Source: an uncultured Hyphomicrobiales bacterium (lineage in GTDB: Bacteria > Pseudomonadota > Alphaproteobacteria > Rhizobiales > Beijerinckiaceae). From it: DNA of 7,574 nt. The notes beneath the pieces were generated by a model. It did not search any database and had not been told where the DNA came from. It saw only the letters and a list, made by a program, of their open reading frames with translations. The stretch lies in the NCBI GenBank assembly GCA_903916165.1, contig CAIWVR010000406.1, positions 1 through 7,574 of the forward strand, read 5' to 3'. How positions within the stretch are numbered: position 1 is the first letter of the stretch; every line of letters begins with the position of its first letter. This document shows positions 1-6,365 of the stretch, piece by piece. Both the position numbers and the translations under genes were made by a program.

Positions 1-796
1 CATCCTCATCCAGCGGATCGCCCGCCCAGTAATGCGGTGCGCCTTCCACGATCACGGTGCGGGTCCACACGCCCGCCTGTTTGAGCGCTTCGACGAAGGG
101 CACGGATTGCGTGAGTGGATCGACAATATCATCCTGCGTGCCCCAGGCGACGAGGAAGGCAGGCTTGGCCAGCCGCTCAATGCAATAAGACAAGGGCGAG
201 GCGTCGAAGCAGAGGCGGCGATCCTTCGACGGATTGGTGCCGAGAAACAATTCGACGATGTTCTGGTCGCCAAGACGCGTCACAAGATCGTGTCGCCACT
301 GGCTGACGAGATCGAACACGCCAAACAACGGGATGGCCGCCTTCACGCTGGACGAAAGCGCCGCGTGCGGCCCGGCAGGCGCGCCAGCTCGGAAGATCTC
401 CTCCTCGCCCGCCAGCGCCACCAGCGCGCACAGATGCCCGCCAGCCGATTCCCCCATCAGGGCGACCCGCGACGAGTCCGCGCGCGTGAGATCGGTCGCG
501 CCTTTCACGAATTGCACGGCGGCGCGCACGTCGTGCACGGCCTTGGGGTAGGACGCCGCGCCGACTTTGGCGCTGCGGTAAACGGGTGCAAACACCACAT
601 AGCCGCGCGCCGCGAGCCAGGGGCCAAGATATTGGTAGACAACGGGTGAAGCCTGCCGCCAGCCGCCACCATGCAGTGCGACGATCGCGGGAAACGGCCC
701 CTCGCCCGCCGGGCGGTAGAGCGTGCCCTTGAGGTCCTCGCCATCATGCGTCGCATAGACGACATTCTTCTCGATGCTGATTGCTTCGCCCGACAT
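1..796 (-). CDS. Alpha/beta hydrolase (esterase/lipase, BD-FAE/HSL-like), C-terminus cut by window edge
   Basis: A minus-strand frame is open from an ATG at 796-794 to the window edge, giving 265 complete codons. It reads as an alpha/beta hydrolase of the carboxylesterase/BD-FAE type, probably cytoplasmic because there is no signal peptide. Motifs fall in the usual order: the oxyanion-hole motif HGGGW at residues 42-46, the nucleophile elbow GESAGG with Ser117, a probable acid at Asp222 in GTQDD, and the catalytic His255 in GAPHYW. Family members run to roughly 270-300 residues, so probably only a short tail is missing. The start is supported by an AGGGGAG Shine-Dalgarno-like stretch about 10 bases upstream. 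Relatives include carboxylesterases and kynurenine-formamidase-like enzymes; the substrate cannot be told from sequence. It is transcribed away from the coiled-coil gene at 1189 and may belong to an operon lying to the left of the window. Confidence 0.9.
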   Translation of the reverse strand, partial: MSGEAISIEKNVVYATHDGEDLKGTLYRPAGEGPFPAIVALHGGGWRQASPVVYQYLGPWLAARGYVVFAPVYRSAKVGAASYPKAVHDVRAAVQFVKGATDLTRADSSRVALMGESAGGHLCALVALAGEEEIFRAGAPAGPHAALSSSVKAAIPLFGVFDLVSQWRHDLVTRLGDQNIVELFLGTNPSKDRRLCFDASPLSYCIERLAKPAFLVAWGTQDDIVDPLTQSVPFVEALKQAGVWTRTVIVEGAPHYWAGDPLDED

Positions 797-1131
797 TCCG
801 CCCAAGCTCCCCTTGCTGCTTTTGGCACAGCCTATCGCGTCGGCTCAGGCGAGGCGAGCCACCTCGCACCCGGACCAACGGCAAGACCCGACCAGACGGC
901 CCGCAAAGCTCGGATTTTTGCCGGGACGAGAGGGGGCAGACAGGGGTGACAGGCCTGCCGGGCTCCGCCTGGTCCACATTCCAGAGGATCCCCGCTCCCA
1001 AATGCCGTTCTGTTTCGAATCAGACAAAGTCCGTATCAAAAAAGTCGAAACCAGTTGCCGTATCTTGTAAAGCTATCTTTGGATGACGCCAGCGCAAAAC
1101 TTTTAACCCCGTGTTCCCCGTTCAATACTCA

Positions 1132-1146
1132 AGCGATTAATTCGCT
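1132..1146. promoter_or_regulatory. Small palindrome upstream of the coiled-coil gene, possible operator
   Basis: Two 5-base arms, AGCGA and TCGCT, flank a TTAAT centre. The site lies 42 bases upstream of the start at 1189, within AT-rich DNA, where an operator could sit. Short palindromes of this size arise by chance, so a regulatory role is only a suggestion. Confidence 0.2.
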
Positions 1147-1178
1147 GGGATATCTGCCCCGGAGCTTTTCCGGTCATC

Positions 1179-1183
1179 AGGAG
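1179..1183 (+). promoter_or_regulatory. Ribosome binding site that decides a TTG start
   Basis: AGGAG sits five bases upstream of TTG at 1189-1191. It is the only good Shine-Dalgarno sequence near the beginning of this frame, and no ATG or GTG at that position competes with it. It therefore favours a TTG start over the internal ATG further downstream (codon 18). Confidence 0.65.
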
Positions 1184-1188
1184 CCACC

Positions 1189-1842
1189 TTGTCAGCTGAT
1201 TATCAAGACGATCACAAAGACAACCCGCATCTCACCGACATGCGCACCCTTGATGCCGCCTTACGCGACGTTCTGAAGACAGCGCCGCATGAGCCATTGT
1301 CCAGGACGCAGGACTTTGCCGCGCGGGATGAGCGGCAAGACCCCTTTCAAGACAAGTCGCGGATGGCTCCGCGCGTGTCGCACCCGGCGAAAGAGAAAAT
1401 CGGCCCCGTCACGGCCGAACATGCGCTGCCGCTCGTCGCCACCATGGATGTGGTGACGCGCGCCGCAAACGCCATTGATGAACTGGTCCAGCGCAACCGC
1501 TCGGTCACGGACGCTGCGGTACGCAGCGTCGAGTTCTTCCGGAAACAGGCCCTCGAATCCGCTGCGGATATCGAGATGCTGCGCGAGGAACTGCGCATTG
1601 TCCGCGAGCAGGCAGAGGATCAACGGATCCAGGCGGAGGCTCAACAGGTCGCGGCAGAAGCTCACATAAGGGAGCTTGAAAGAGACCTCGCGGCGCAGAA
1701 GACCGAACTCACCGCGCGTGCCGCTGAACTGGCCTCGGCGCAAGATTGGATCGACGAGATCCGCTCGCAGGTGGCAAGCTTGCTTGGCGACGCGGAGACG
1801 CGTCTGGAAACAACGAGCAATGGTGATGTTTTCGGGCGGTAA
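1189..1842 (+). CDS. Coiled-coil protein of unknown function
   Basis: The predicted product has 217 residues and is not recognised as a named family. There is no signal peptide or membrane segment, so it is probably cytoplasmic. Residues 1-75 are polar, charged and look disordered. A more hydrophobic stretch (about 78-100) leads into a long charged helix of heptad-like character from about 116 to 200, rich in Glu, Ala, Gln and Arg (for example LREELRIVREQAEDQ from residue 131), which should form a coiled coil. The tail is short. The start is TTG, chosen for the AGGAG five bases before it; a later start at Met18 or Met59 would keep the coiled coil. It stands alone: the neighbour on the left is divergent, the one on the right is convergent, and a hairpin follows the stop directly. 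A scaffolding or oligomerising role is the usual guess for such proteins, but nothing here identifies a partner. Any link to the catabolic genes is unproven. Confidence 0.75.
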   Translation: MSADYQDDHKDNPHLTDMRTLDAALRDVLKTAPHEPLSRTQDFAARDERQDPFQDKSRMAPRVSHPAKEKIGPVTAEHALPLVATMDVVTRAANAIDELVQRNRSVTDAAVRSVEFFRKQALESAADIEMLREELRIVREQAEDQRIQAEAQQVAAEAHIRELERDLAAQKTELTARAAELASAQDWIDEIRSQVASLLGDAETRLETTSNGDVFGR

Positions 1843-1847
1843 AATTA

Positions 1848-1893
1848 CGCGCCTCGCAGTCTGGCTGGCGGCCAGACATACGAGGCGCGCTTT
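1848..1893 (+). terminator. Two-part hairpin after the coiled-coil gene, probable (bidirectional) terminator
   Basis: The outer arms CGCGCCTCG (1848-1856) and CGAGGCGCG (1881-1889) pair perfectly over 9 bp. Inside them GTCTGGC (1859-1865) pairs with GCCAGAC (1871-1877) over 7 bp around a 5-base loop, with a small internal bulge between the stems. The hairpin begins five bases after the stop codon at 1840-1842. On the plus strand only three Ts follow; on the minus strand the following bases read TAATTTTA. It could therefore end transcription from both sides in this convergent interval. Confidence 0.55.
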
Positions 1894-1971
1894 GGAGCTC
1901 TTGGAGGGACGTGCAAACGGCTTCTACCGCCAGCAGAACCCGGCACCGCCTCCAGAAGGCGCTCCAGTTCC

Positions 1972-2145
1972 TTAATTAGGCGCGCACGCTTGGATGTCGA
2001 GCATTTTGTCGCGCTCACACACCAAAAAGTTCTTGAACCGCTCATCCCGCCCGCCGGTCTTGAGCGCAAGAAGCCCAAATCGGGCAGGCGGGCAATGCCC
2101 GGAGACCCTCCAGACGGAGACAATGCGCGCCCGCCTCGGGATCAT
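1972..2145 (-). CDS. Possible 57-residue small protein, overlapping the upstream stop by ATGA
   Basis: The ATG at 2145-2143 overlaps the TGA of the exported hydrolase (2144-2142) by four bases, the layout typical of translational coupling. The frame runs 57 codons to TAA. Its second half (about residues 23-53, with segments GLLALKTGGRDERF and FLVCERDKMLD) uses GC-ending codons and looks protein-like; the first half is arginine-rich and less convincing. No family is recognised and there is no membrane segment. A GC-rich inverted repeat (CGGGC-AAT-GCCCG, 2089-2101) lies inside it and could instead be part of a weak terminator for the hydrolase. A neighbouring frame beyond the stop (about 1976-1930, reading LIKELERLLEAV) also looks protein-like, so this may be a decayed or frameshifted remnant of a longer gene. 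Confidence 0.3.
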   Translation of the reverse strand: MIPRRARIVSVWRVSGHCPPARFGLLALKTGGRDERFKNFLVCERDKMLDIQACAPN

Positions 2146-3461
2146 TTGAACCGGTCGGCCGACGCCCATTTGGCGACATAATCGTAGAGATTTTTGGTGG
2201 CATTGCCATAGGACTGGCCGGTCAGTTTCGAACAGGCCTCGCACGGCGTCTGGCCATGCACGGCACCTTCAATGACCACGTAATCCTTGTCCTTGCTCGC
2301 CGCGACATCATAGTGGATCTCGTTGTCGGCGACAAAATAATGACCGCCCATGGCCGCGATCAACATCGGCACGCTGATCTCGCGCAAGGCGCAGGGCGTC
2401 GAATTGTTGCTCGAACACCAGTCGATCTCGACCATGGAATCCCTGGCGCGGATCGCATTGGCGCTGAGGAAGGATTCCACCGTCAGGAACTGCGTGCCAT
2501 TTTCGAGCGTGCGATCGAGCTTGGCGTTCTGCGACAGGCCGACGCGCACCGAGCGCACGATCTCCGTCGAGATTGTCCCGTCATTCTTGATGAGCTTTTG
2601 CGGACGCGTCGTGGCCGGATGCACGCTCATGGAAAAATCCATCAGCCGCGCGCGGCCGCGATAGACGATGAACGGCGCGTCATCCGTGGTTTTCGCCTTG
2701 CCGGCCGCCACGTCGGCGCGCAACGCCAATGCCTTGTCGATCAGGCGGTTCATGCGCGCTGCCTGAGCCTTGAAATAACGGTCGAGGAAGTCCGGCGCAT
2801 AGGTCGAGTGGCCATTCGGGTTGAAACCGTTTTTCGGATCGAACGGGTCGAGCGACGCATCGACCTTGGAGAGATCGTCCTCGTCAAGCACGGACGGGTT
2901 GAGGCTGCGCAGGCCGTTCACGGTGTTGCCGGGGTGTGAATCGAGCAGCAGCATGCCATCGGCCTTGGGGAGGTCCTTCAGCGTGTCGGGACATTGGGTG
3001 AGCTTGTTGGGGCCCTGGCAATAGGACACGCCCTTCTCGGCGACCGCCTGATAGAAGGTCGTGGCCGGTCCGCCGCCGGAGAAGCCGATCAGGATGACCT
3101 TGGTCACGCCGGGGTGCTTGCGCAGGAATTCGACGCCCTGCCGGATGTCGAGCGCGACATTCTCGAAACGAACGATGGCTTCATTGTTGTCGGAGCGCGG
3201 GTTCATGCCCAGCACGAGGAATCCACGCTTGGCCAGCTCGCGCGTGCCGATCATGTTCATGAAATTCGACGTGCGATGGATCGTCAGGAAGGCGACGTTG
3301 GAGGCCTGCCCCGTATCGGGGGCGTAGAGCGCGCCCTTGGTGGCCGAGGGCTGGAACTGGATGTAGCGCGGATTGCTCTGGGCCTGTGCGGTCCCTGCAC
3401 ATCCAATCCCGAGTCCCATGCAAAGAGCTGCGCCGATGCCAGCAACCGCTTTCCAGACCAT
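2142..3461 (-). CDS. Exported alpha/beta hydrolase, esterase- or amidase-like
   Basis: The product has 439 residues. Residues 1-28 form a signal peptide: Lys4, a hydrophobic core (about 5-22) and an AQA-type cleavage region near 26-28, so the enzyme is probably periplasmic. The mature part has an alpha/beta hydrolase layout, with the nucleophile elbow GFSGGG (Ser128) after the strand KVILI, and a probable catalytic His402 in EGAVHG. The acid may be Asp379, after the strand PMLIAAM, or Asp174 in LLLDSHPG. Six cysteines in the mature part (148, 157, 349, 357, 407, 410) could form disulfides, which suits the periplasm. The start was placed at the ATG at 3461 because GGGAGGA lies seven bases upstream and the signal peptide begins there; an in-frame start at 3527 would bury the signal sequence. 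It is divergent from the catabolic operon and shares its control region. It may release the operon's substrate from an ester or amide outside the cytoplasm, but this is inference. Confidence 0.85.
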   Translation of the reverse strand: MVWKAVAGIGAALCMGLGIGCAGTAQAQSNPRYIQFQPSATKGALYAPDTGQASNVAFLTIHRTSNFMNMIGTRELAKRGFLVLGMNPRSDNNEAIVRFENVALDIRQGVEFLRKHPGVTKVILIGFSGGGPATTFYQAVAEKGVSYCQGPNKLTQCPDTLKDLPKADGMLLLDSHPGNTVNGLRSLNPSVLDEDDLSKVDASLDPFDPKNGFNPNGHSTYAPDFLDRYFKAQAARMNRLIDKALALRADVAAGKAKTTDDAPFIVYRGRARLMDFSMSVHPATTRPQKLIKNDGTISTEIVRSVRVGLSQNAKLDRTLENGTQFLTVESFLSANAIRARDSMVEIDWCSSNNSTPCALREISVPMLIAAMGGHYFVADNEIHYDVAASKDKDYVVIEGAVHGQTPCEACSKLTGQSYGNATKNLYDYVAKWASADRFK

Positions 3462-3674
3462 ATTCTCATCCTCCCGAATTATTTTGCGGCATGATCGGAC
3501 GTGTTCCACGCCGACGCAAGCGCTCACTGGGCACCGCGCCCGGGACAGATTTTGGGTTGCGCGAAGGCCGGCTCGCCCTGCTACATAGGCCGGTCAGGGC
3601 CGGGCTGGCCCGAATGGTGCAAGGCTGCGCGGCCGCCCGCAGGGGCAATGCATGTCCAGAAGGAGTTTCGACGC
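3462..3674. promoter_or_regulatory. Divergent control region for the exported hydrolase and the catabolic operon
   Basis: These 213 bases separate two divergent starts and should hold promoters for both. A possible plus-strand sigma-70-like pair is TTGCGC (3557-3562) and CTACAT (3581-3586), with an 18-base spacer. The leader after it contains GGGCC (3597-3601) and GGCCC (3607-3611), which can form a 5-bp hairpin with a 5-base loop. On the right edge AAGGAG (3660-3665) serves the start at 3675; on the left edge GGGAGGA (minus strand, 3475-3469) serves the start at 3461. No regulator gene is visible in the window. Confidence 0.4.
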
Positions 3675-4436
3675 ATGAAGGCGCAGGAGCCGTGGATCGG
3701 CAAGCGGGGACGCATCGGCGTCATCATCCCGTCCACCAATATCGGGGTCGAATATGACTGCCAGCGGATCATTCCCGAAGGCGTGACCTGGCATTTCGCG
3801 CGCTTCTTCGTCTCGCAGCCCGATCTCTCCAGCGACGACATGTTCCTCGCCTTCATCGAGGCCATTCGCGAGACCATTCCCGATGCCATGCGCGACATCA
3901 TGACGTGCGAGCCGAGCTACATCATGATGGGCATGTCGGCGGAAACGTTTTGGGGCGGGCTCGAAGGCAATGTCGAATTCGAGGCGCGGCTGCGCGACGT
4001 CATCGGCCCCGACATCGGCCTGACCAGCGGGGCAGCAGCTCTCACCGCAGCGCTGGATGCCTTCGGTGCCAAAAAGGTCGCGGCCATTACGCCCTACCAG
4101 CCGGTGGGCGACGTGCAGGTGCGCCGGTTCCTCGAGGAATCCGGTTACGAGGTCAGCAAGGTCGTGGGCCTGAAATGCGACAGCGCGACCTCGATCGCCC
4201 ATACGCCCCCGCATGAGGTGATCGACACGATCCTGCGCCAGCTTGACGGTGCCGATGTCGATGCCATCGTGCAGGCAGGCACCAATCTGTCGGGCATCGA
4301 CATCTTCCCGACGCTCGAAAAACAACTGAACAAGCCGGTGATCCCGATCAATGTCGCGACCATCTGGCACGCCTTGCGCGCACAGGGCATCAACGACACA
4401 TTCCACGGGCGCGGCTGGCTGCTCGAACGCTTTTGA
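3675..4436 (+). CDS. Maleate isomerase/arylmalonate decarboxylase family protein lacking both signature cysteines
   Basis: The product has 253 residues, normal for the maleate cis-trans isomerase/arylmalonate decarboxylase branch of the Asp/Glu racemase superfamily, and is cytoplasmic. Family marks are the first strand with a Ser/Thr-Asn turn (GVIIPSTN, 15-22), IPEGVTWHFAR (33-43), the domain-two start TSGAAALTAALDAFGAKKVAAITPY (given in part: GAKKVAAITPY, 131-141), and the C-terminal TNLSGIDIFPTLE (203-215) with PVIPINVATIWHALR. In maleate isomerases two cysteines act, one in a G-C-T-S context and one in an S-C-T-N-L context. Here the first site reads GMSAETFWGG (86-95) and the second QAGTNL (200-205), so neither is cysteine. 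The cysteines present (29, 78, 168) are elsewhere. Simple maleate isomerisation by the known mechanism is thus unlikely; a decarboxylase, lyase or other activity is possible. The start at 3675 has AAGGAG nine bases upstream; an ATG at 3648 in frame has poor spacing. It is the first gene of the operon, 19 bases before the monooxygenase. Confidence 0.85.
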   Translation: MKAQEPWIGKRGRIGVIIPSTNIGVEYDCQRIIPEGVTWHFARFFVSQPDLSSDDMFLAFIEAIRETIPDAMRDIMTCEPSYIMMGMSAETFWGGLEGNVEFEARLRDVIGPDIGLTSGAAALTAALDAFGAKKVAAITPYQPVGDVQVRRFLEESGYEVSKVVGLKCDSATSIAHTPPHEVIDTILRQLDGADVDAIVQAGTNLSGIDIFPTLEKQLNKPVIPINVATIWHALRAQGINDTFHGRGWLLERF

Positions 4437-4455
4437 AGACAGGTTGGACACACGC

Positions 4456-5658
4456 ATGAACGCGGACAGGATTCTGATTTCGGGTGCCGGGCCGGTTGGC
4501 TATACGATGGCGCTCAATCTCGCCCGGCTGGACATTCCCTTCACGCTGTTTGAGGCCGGCGACAGCATTTTCGAGGACCCCCGCGCGGGAACGATCCATC
4601 CGCCGACGCTCGAAATGTTCGAGGACAGCGGCGTCACCGCGACAGCGCTGGAACAGGGCCTGCTCGTTCATCGTTACCAATATCGCGACCGCAAGGACGG
4701 CATTGTCGCCGATTTTGATCTTGGCGTGCTGAAGGACGACACGCGCCATCCCTACCGGCTGATGCTCGAACAGCACCGTCTCTCGCACATCCTGCGCGAC
4801 AAGCTGAAGGCCTTTTCCAATTACGAAATCCTGAATGCGCACCGCGTGAAGAGCATTGCGCAGGACGCCGAGGGCGTGACCGCCACGGTGGAGACGCCCG
4901 CCGGCGACAGGGATTTTCGTGGCACCTGGATGATCGGCTGCGATGGCGGCCGCAGCCAGGTGCGCAAGTCAATGAATGTCGCCTTCGACGGCTTCACCTG
5001 GCCCGAGCGCTTTCTCGTGCTCAGCACGAAATATGATTTCGGCCAGCACGGTTACGCCATCACCAACTATATCGCCGATCCGGAAGAATGGTGCGCTTTG
5101 TTCAAGGTACCCGGCCCCGATGGCCGGGGCCTCTGGCGCATTCTGTTCCCGGCGGGCGATACCACCGAGGAAGAGCTGTTCGAGGAAGCCTCCGTCCAGC
5201 GCCGCATCCAGGGTTTCAACACCAAGGAGGGCGATTACCCGATCCACCACCGCAATCTCTACGAGGTGCACCAGCGCGTCGCCTCCAGCTATCGCGACGG
5301 GCGCCTGCTGCTGGCCGGCGACGCGGCACATATCAACAATCCGCTGGGCGGCATGGGCATGAATTTCGGCCTGCATGACGCCTTCAATCTGGCCGACAAG
5401 ATGGGCAAGATCTGGTTCGAGAACGGCAGCCACGATCTGCTCGACCTCTACGACCGCCAGCGCCGCACCGTCGCGCAGGAGTTCCTGCAGCGCCAGACCA
5501 TCGAGAACAAGAAGAACATCGAGCAGAAAGATCCCTTGGCCCGACAGGCTTTTTATGACGAGTTGCGCGCCATCGTGGCCGATCCTGCCAGGCTGCGGCC
5601 CTATCTCATGCGCGTCGCGATGATCGAGGGCATCGCCCGCTCCAACAGCATCACGTGA
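4456..5658 (+). CDS. FAD-dependent monooxygenase, class A (aromatic hydroxylase type)
   Basis: The product has 400 residues, the usual size of single-component class A flavoprotein monooxygenases, which use NAD(P)H and O2 to hydroxylate aromatic or heteroaromatic acids in the cytoplasm. The N-terminal Rossmann motif is GAGPVG (10-15), with the ribose-binding Glu33 at the end of the second strand. The DG motif is CDGGRSQVRK (162-171), and the GD motif is GDAAHINNPLGGMGMN (288-303), followed by GLHDAFNLADK, all intact. A RAGTIHPPTLEMF block (43-55) resembles the MhpA/PheA group. Arg/His-rich positions in the substrate half cannot be assigned to a ligand. The start has only a weak ribosome binding site (TTGGA, about 7 bases upstream), so translation may depend on the preceding gene. 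The stop is seven bases before the next start. Given the neighbours, the substrate may be a hydroxylated N-heterocyclic or aromatic carboxylate, and ring opening as in the vitamin B6 enzyme MHPCO is conceivable. Confidence 0.92.
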   Translation: MNADRILISGAGPVGYTMALNLARLDIPFTLFEAGDSIFEDPRAGTIHPPTLEMFEDSGVTATALEQGLLVHRYQYRDRKDGIVADFDLGVLKDDTRHPYRLMLEQHRLSHILRDKLKAFSNYEILNAHRVKSIAQDAEGVTATVETPAGDRDFRGTWMIGCDGGRSQVRKSMNVAFDGFTWPERFLVLSTKYDFGQHGYAITNYIADPEEWCALFKVPGPDGRGLWRILFPAGDTTEEELFEEASVQRRIQGFNTKEGDYPIHHRNLYEVHQRVASSYRDGRLLLAGDAAHINNPLGGMGMNFGLHDAFNLADKMGKIWFENGSHDLLDLYDRQRRTVAQEFLQRQTIENKKNIEQKDPLARQAFYDELRAIVADPARLRPYLMRVAMIEGIARSNSIT

Positions 5659-5665
5659 GGTGCCC

Positions 5666-6286
5666 ATGAGCGAGAGCGACATCTATCGCAAGCAGGGATT
5701 TGGCAACAGCTCCGGCTTTGGCGTGCAGCCGGCCCTGCTCGTCGTCGATTTCGTCAACGGCTTCAACGATCCTGACCTGTTCGGCGGCGGCAATATTGCG
5801 CAGGCCATCGCACATACGGCCGTGCTGCTGGCGGCGGCGCGCGAGGCGGGCGTTCCCGTCTGTTTCACCCGCGTCGTCTATGCGGCCGACGGGTCCGACG
5901 CGGGAATCTTCTGCCTGAAGGCGCCGGGTCTGAAAATCCTCACCGAGGATCATGTCTCGAGCGCTGTGGTCGATGAGCTGGCGCCAGCGCCGGGCGAATA
6001 TGTCCTGCGCAAGACGCAGCCCTCTGCCTTTTTCGGCACCGATCTCATCGGCTGGCTCGTGCAGCGGCGCGTCGATACGCTCATCGTCACGGGTGCCACA
6101 ACCTCGGGCTGCGTGCGCGCGACCGTGGTCGATGCGATGAGCCATAATTTCAGGACCATCGTCGCCACCGATTGTGTTGGCGACCGGGCGCTGGGCCCCC
6201 ATGACGCCAATCTCTTCGACATGGGCCAGAAATATGCGGATCTGATGAGCGGCACAGAAATTGCTGCACGCTTCACAAAAACTTGA
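5666..6286 (+). CDS. Isochorismatase-superfamily cysteine amidohydrolase (maleamate/N-carbamoylsarcosine amidase-like)
   Basis: The product has 206 residues, a standard length for the superfamily, with no signal peptide. The Asp-Lys-Cys triad is visible: Asp28 in LLVVDFVNGF, Lys116 in VLRKTQPSAFFGT, and Cys149 in TGATTSGCVRATVVDA. The last block, with the cis-peptide region before TTSGCVR, is typical of N-carbamoylsarcosine amidase and maleamate amidohydrolase (NicF) rather than of nicotinamidase, whose metal-binding motif is not seen. The expected reaction is hydrolysis of a carboxamide or carbamoyl group to the acid and ammonia. The ATG at 5666 follows GAGG, which overlaps the stop of the monooxygenase, leaving a seven-base gap; a GTG at 5660 would overlap this site and is less likely. 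The pairing with an FAD monooxygenase and a maleate-isomerase-like protein suggests an amide intermediate from a nitrogen-containing ring, though this is inferred. Confidence 0.9.
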   Translation: MSESDIYRKQGFGNSSGFGVQPALLVVDFVNGFNDPDLFGGGNIAQAIAHTAVLLAAAREAGVPVCFTRVVYAADGSDAGIFCLKAPGLKILTEDHVSSAVVDELAPAPGEYVLRKTQPSAFFGTDLIGWLVQRRVDTLIVTGATTSGCVRATVVDAMSHNFRTIVATDCVGDRALGPHDANLFDMGQKYADLMSGTEIAARFTKT

Positions 6287-6365
6287 GGATCGCCGCAGCA
6301 CATCGCCTGACAGCATATAACATGCTTTTGTTTTCACGAATTTTTCCAGACTCATGGAGCCTGAC

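Larger units (their letters stand above)
797..1188. other. Intergenic region between divergent genes, probable promoters of both
   Basis: This stretch of 392 bases lies between two divergent starts (796 minus, 1189 plus). I see no coding frame with convincing protein character. The part at about 1010-1160 is visibly more AT-rich than its surroundings, as expected for promoter DNA. It contains a heptamer CCGTATC repeated directly at 1031-1037 and 1058-1064, and an imperfect palindrome AGCGA-TTAAT-TCGCT at 1132-1146, 42 bases before the TTG start. A weak 6-bp inverted repeat (GCGAGG 849-854, CCTCGC 862-867) lies in the presumed leader of the minus-strand hydrolase. No -35/-10 pair stands out enough to call. 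Confidence 0.5.

Noticed and set aside
32..649. A 205-codon open frame on the plus strand
   Set aside because: The opposite strand encodes a continuous alpha/beta hydrolase with HGGGW, GESAGG and the catalytic His, so this frame is a shadow.
1820..1975. A 51-codon plus-strand frame overlapping the end of the coiled-coil gene
   Set aside because: It runs through both stems of the nested hairpin, has no ribosome binding site and has a low-complexity Pro-rich tail. A chance frame is more likely.
2256..2939. A 227-codon open frame on the plus strand
   Set aside because: It is antisense to the exported hydrolase, which has the coding evidence (signal peptide, GFSGGG motif, ribosome binding site).
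3594..4457. A 287-codon open frame on the minus strand
   Set aside because: It is antisense to the racemase-superfamily gene. The Asp/His/Arg-rich translation is typical of a shadow frame.
6283..6321. TTGAGG and TATAAC before the Bug gene as a promoter
   Set aside because: The spacing of 27 bases is too long for a sigma-70 promoter, and no better -35 lies at the right distance from TATAAC.
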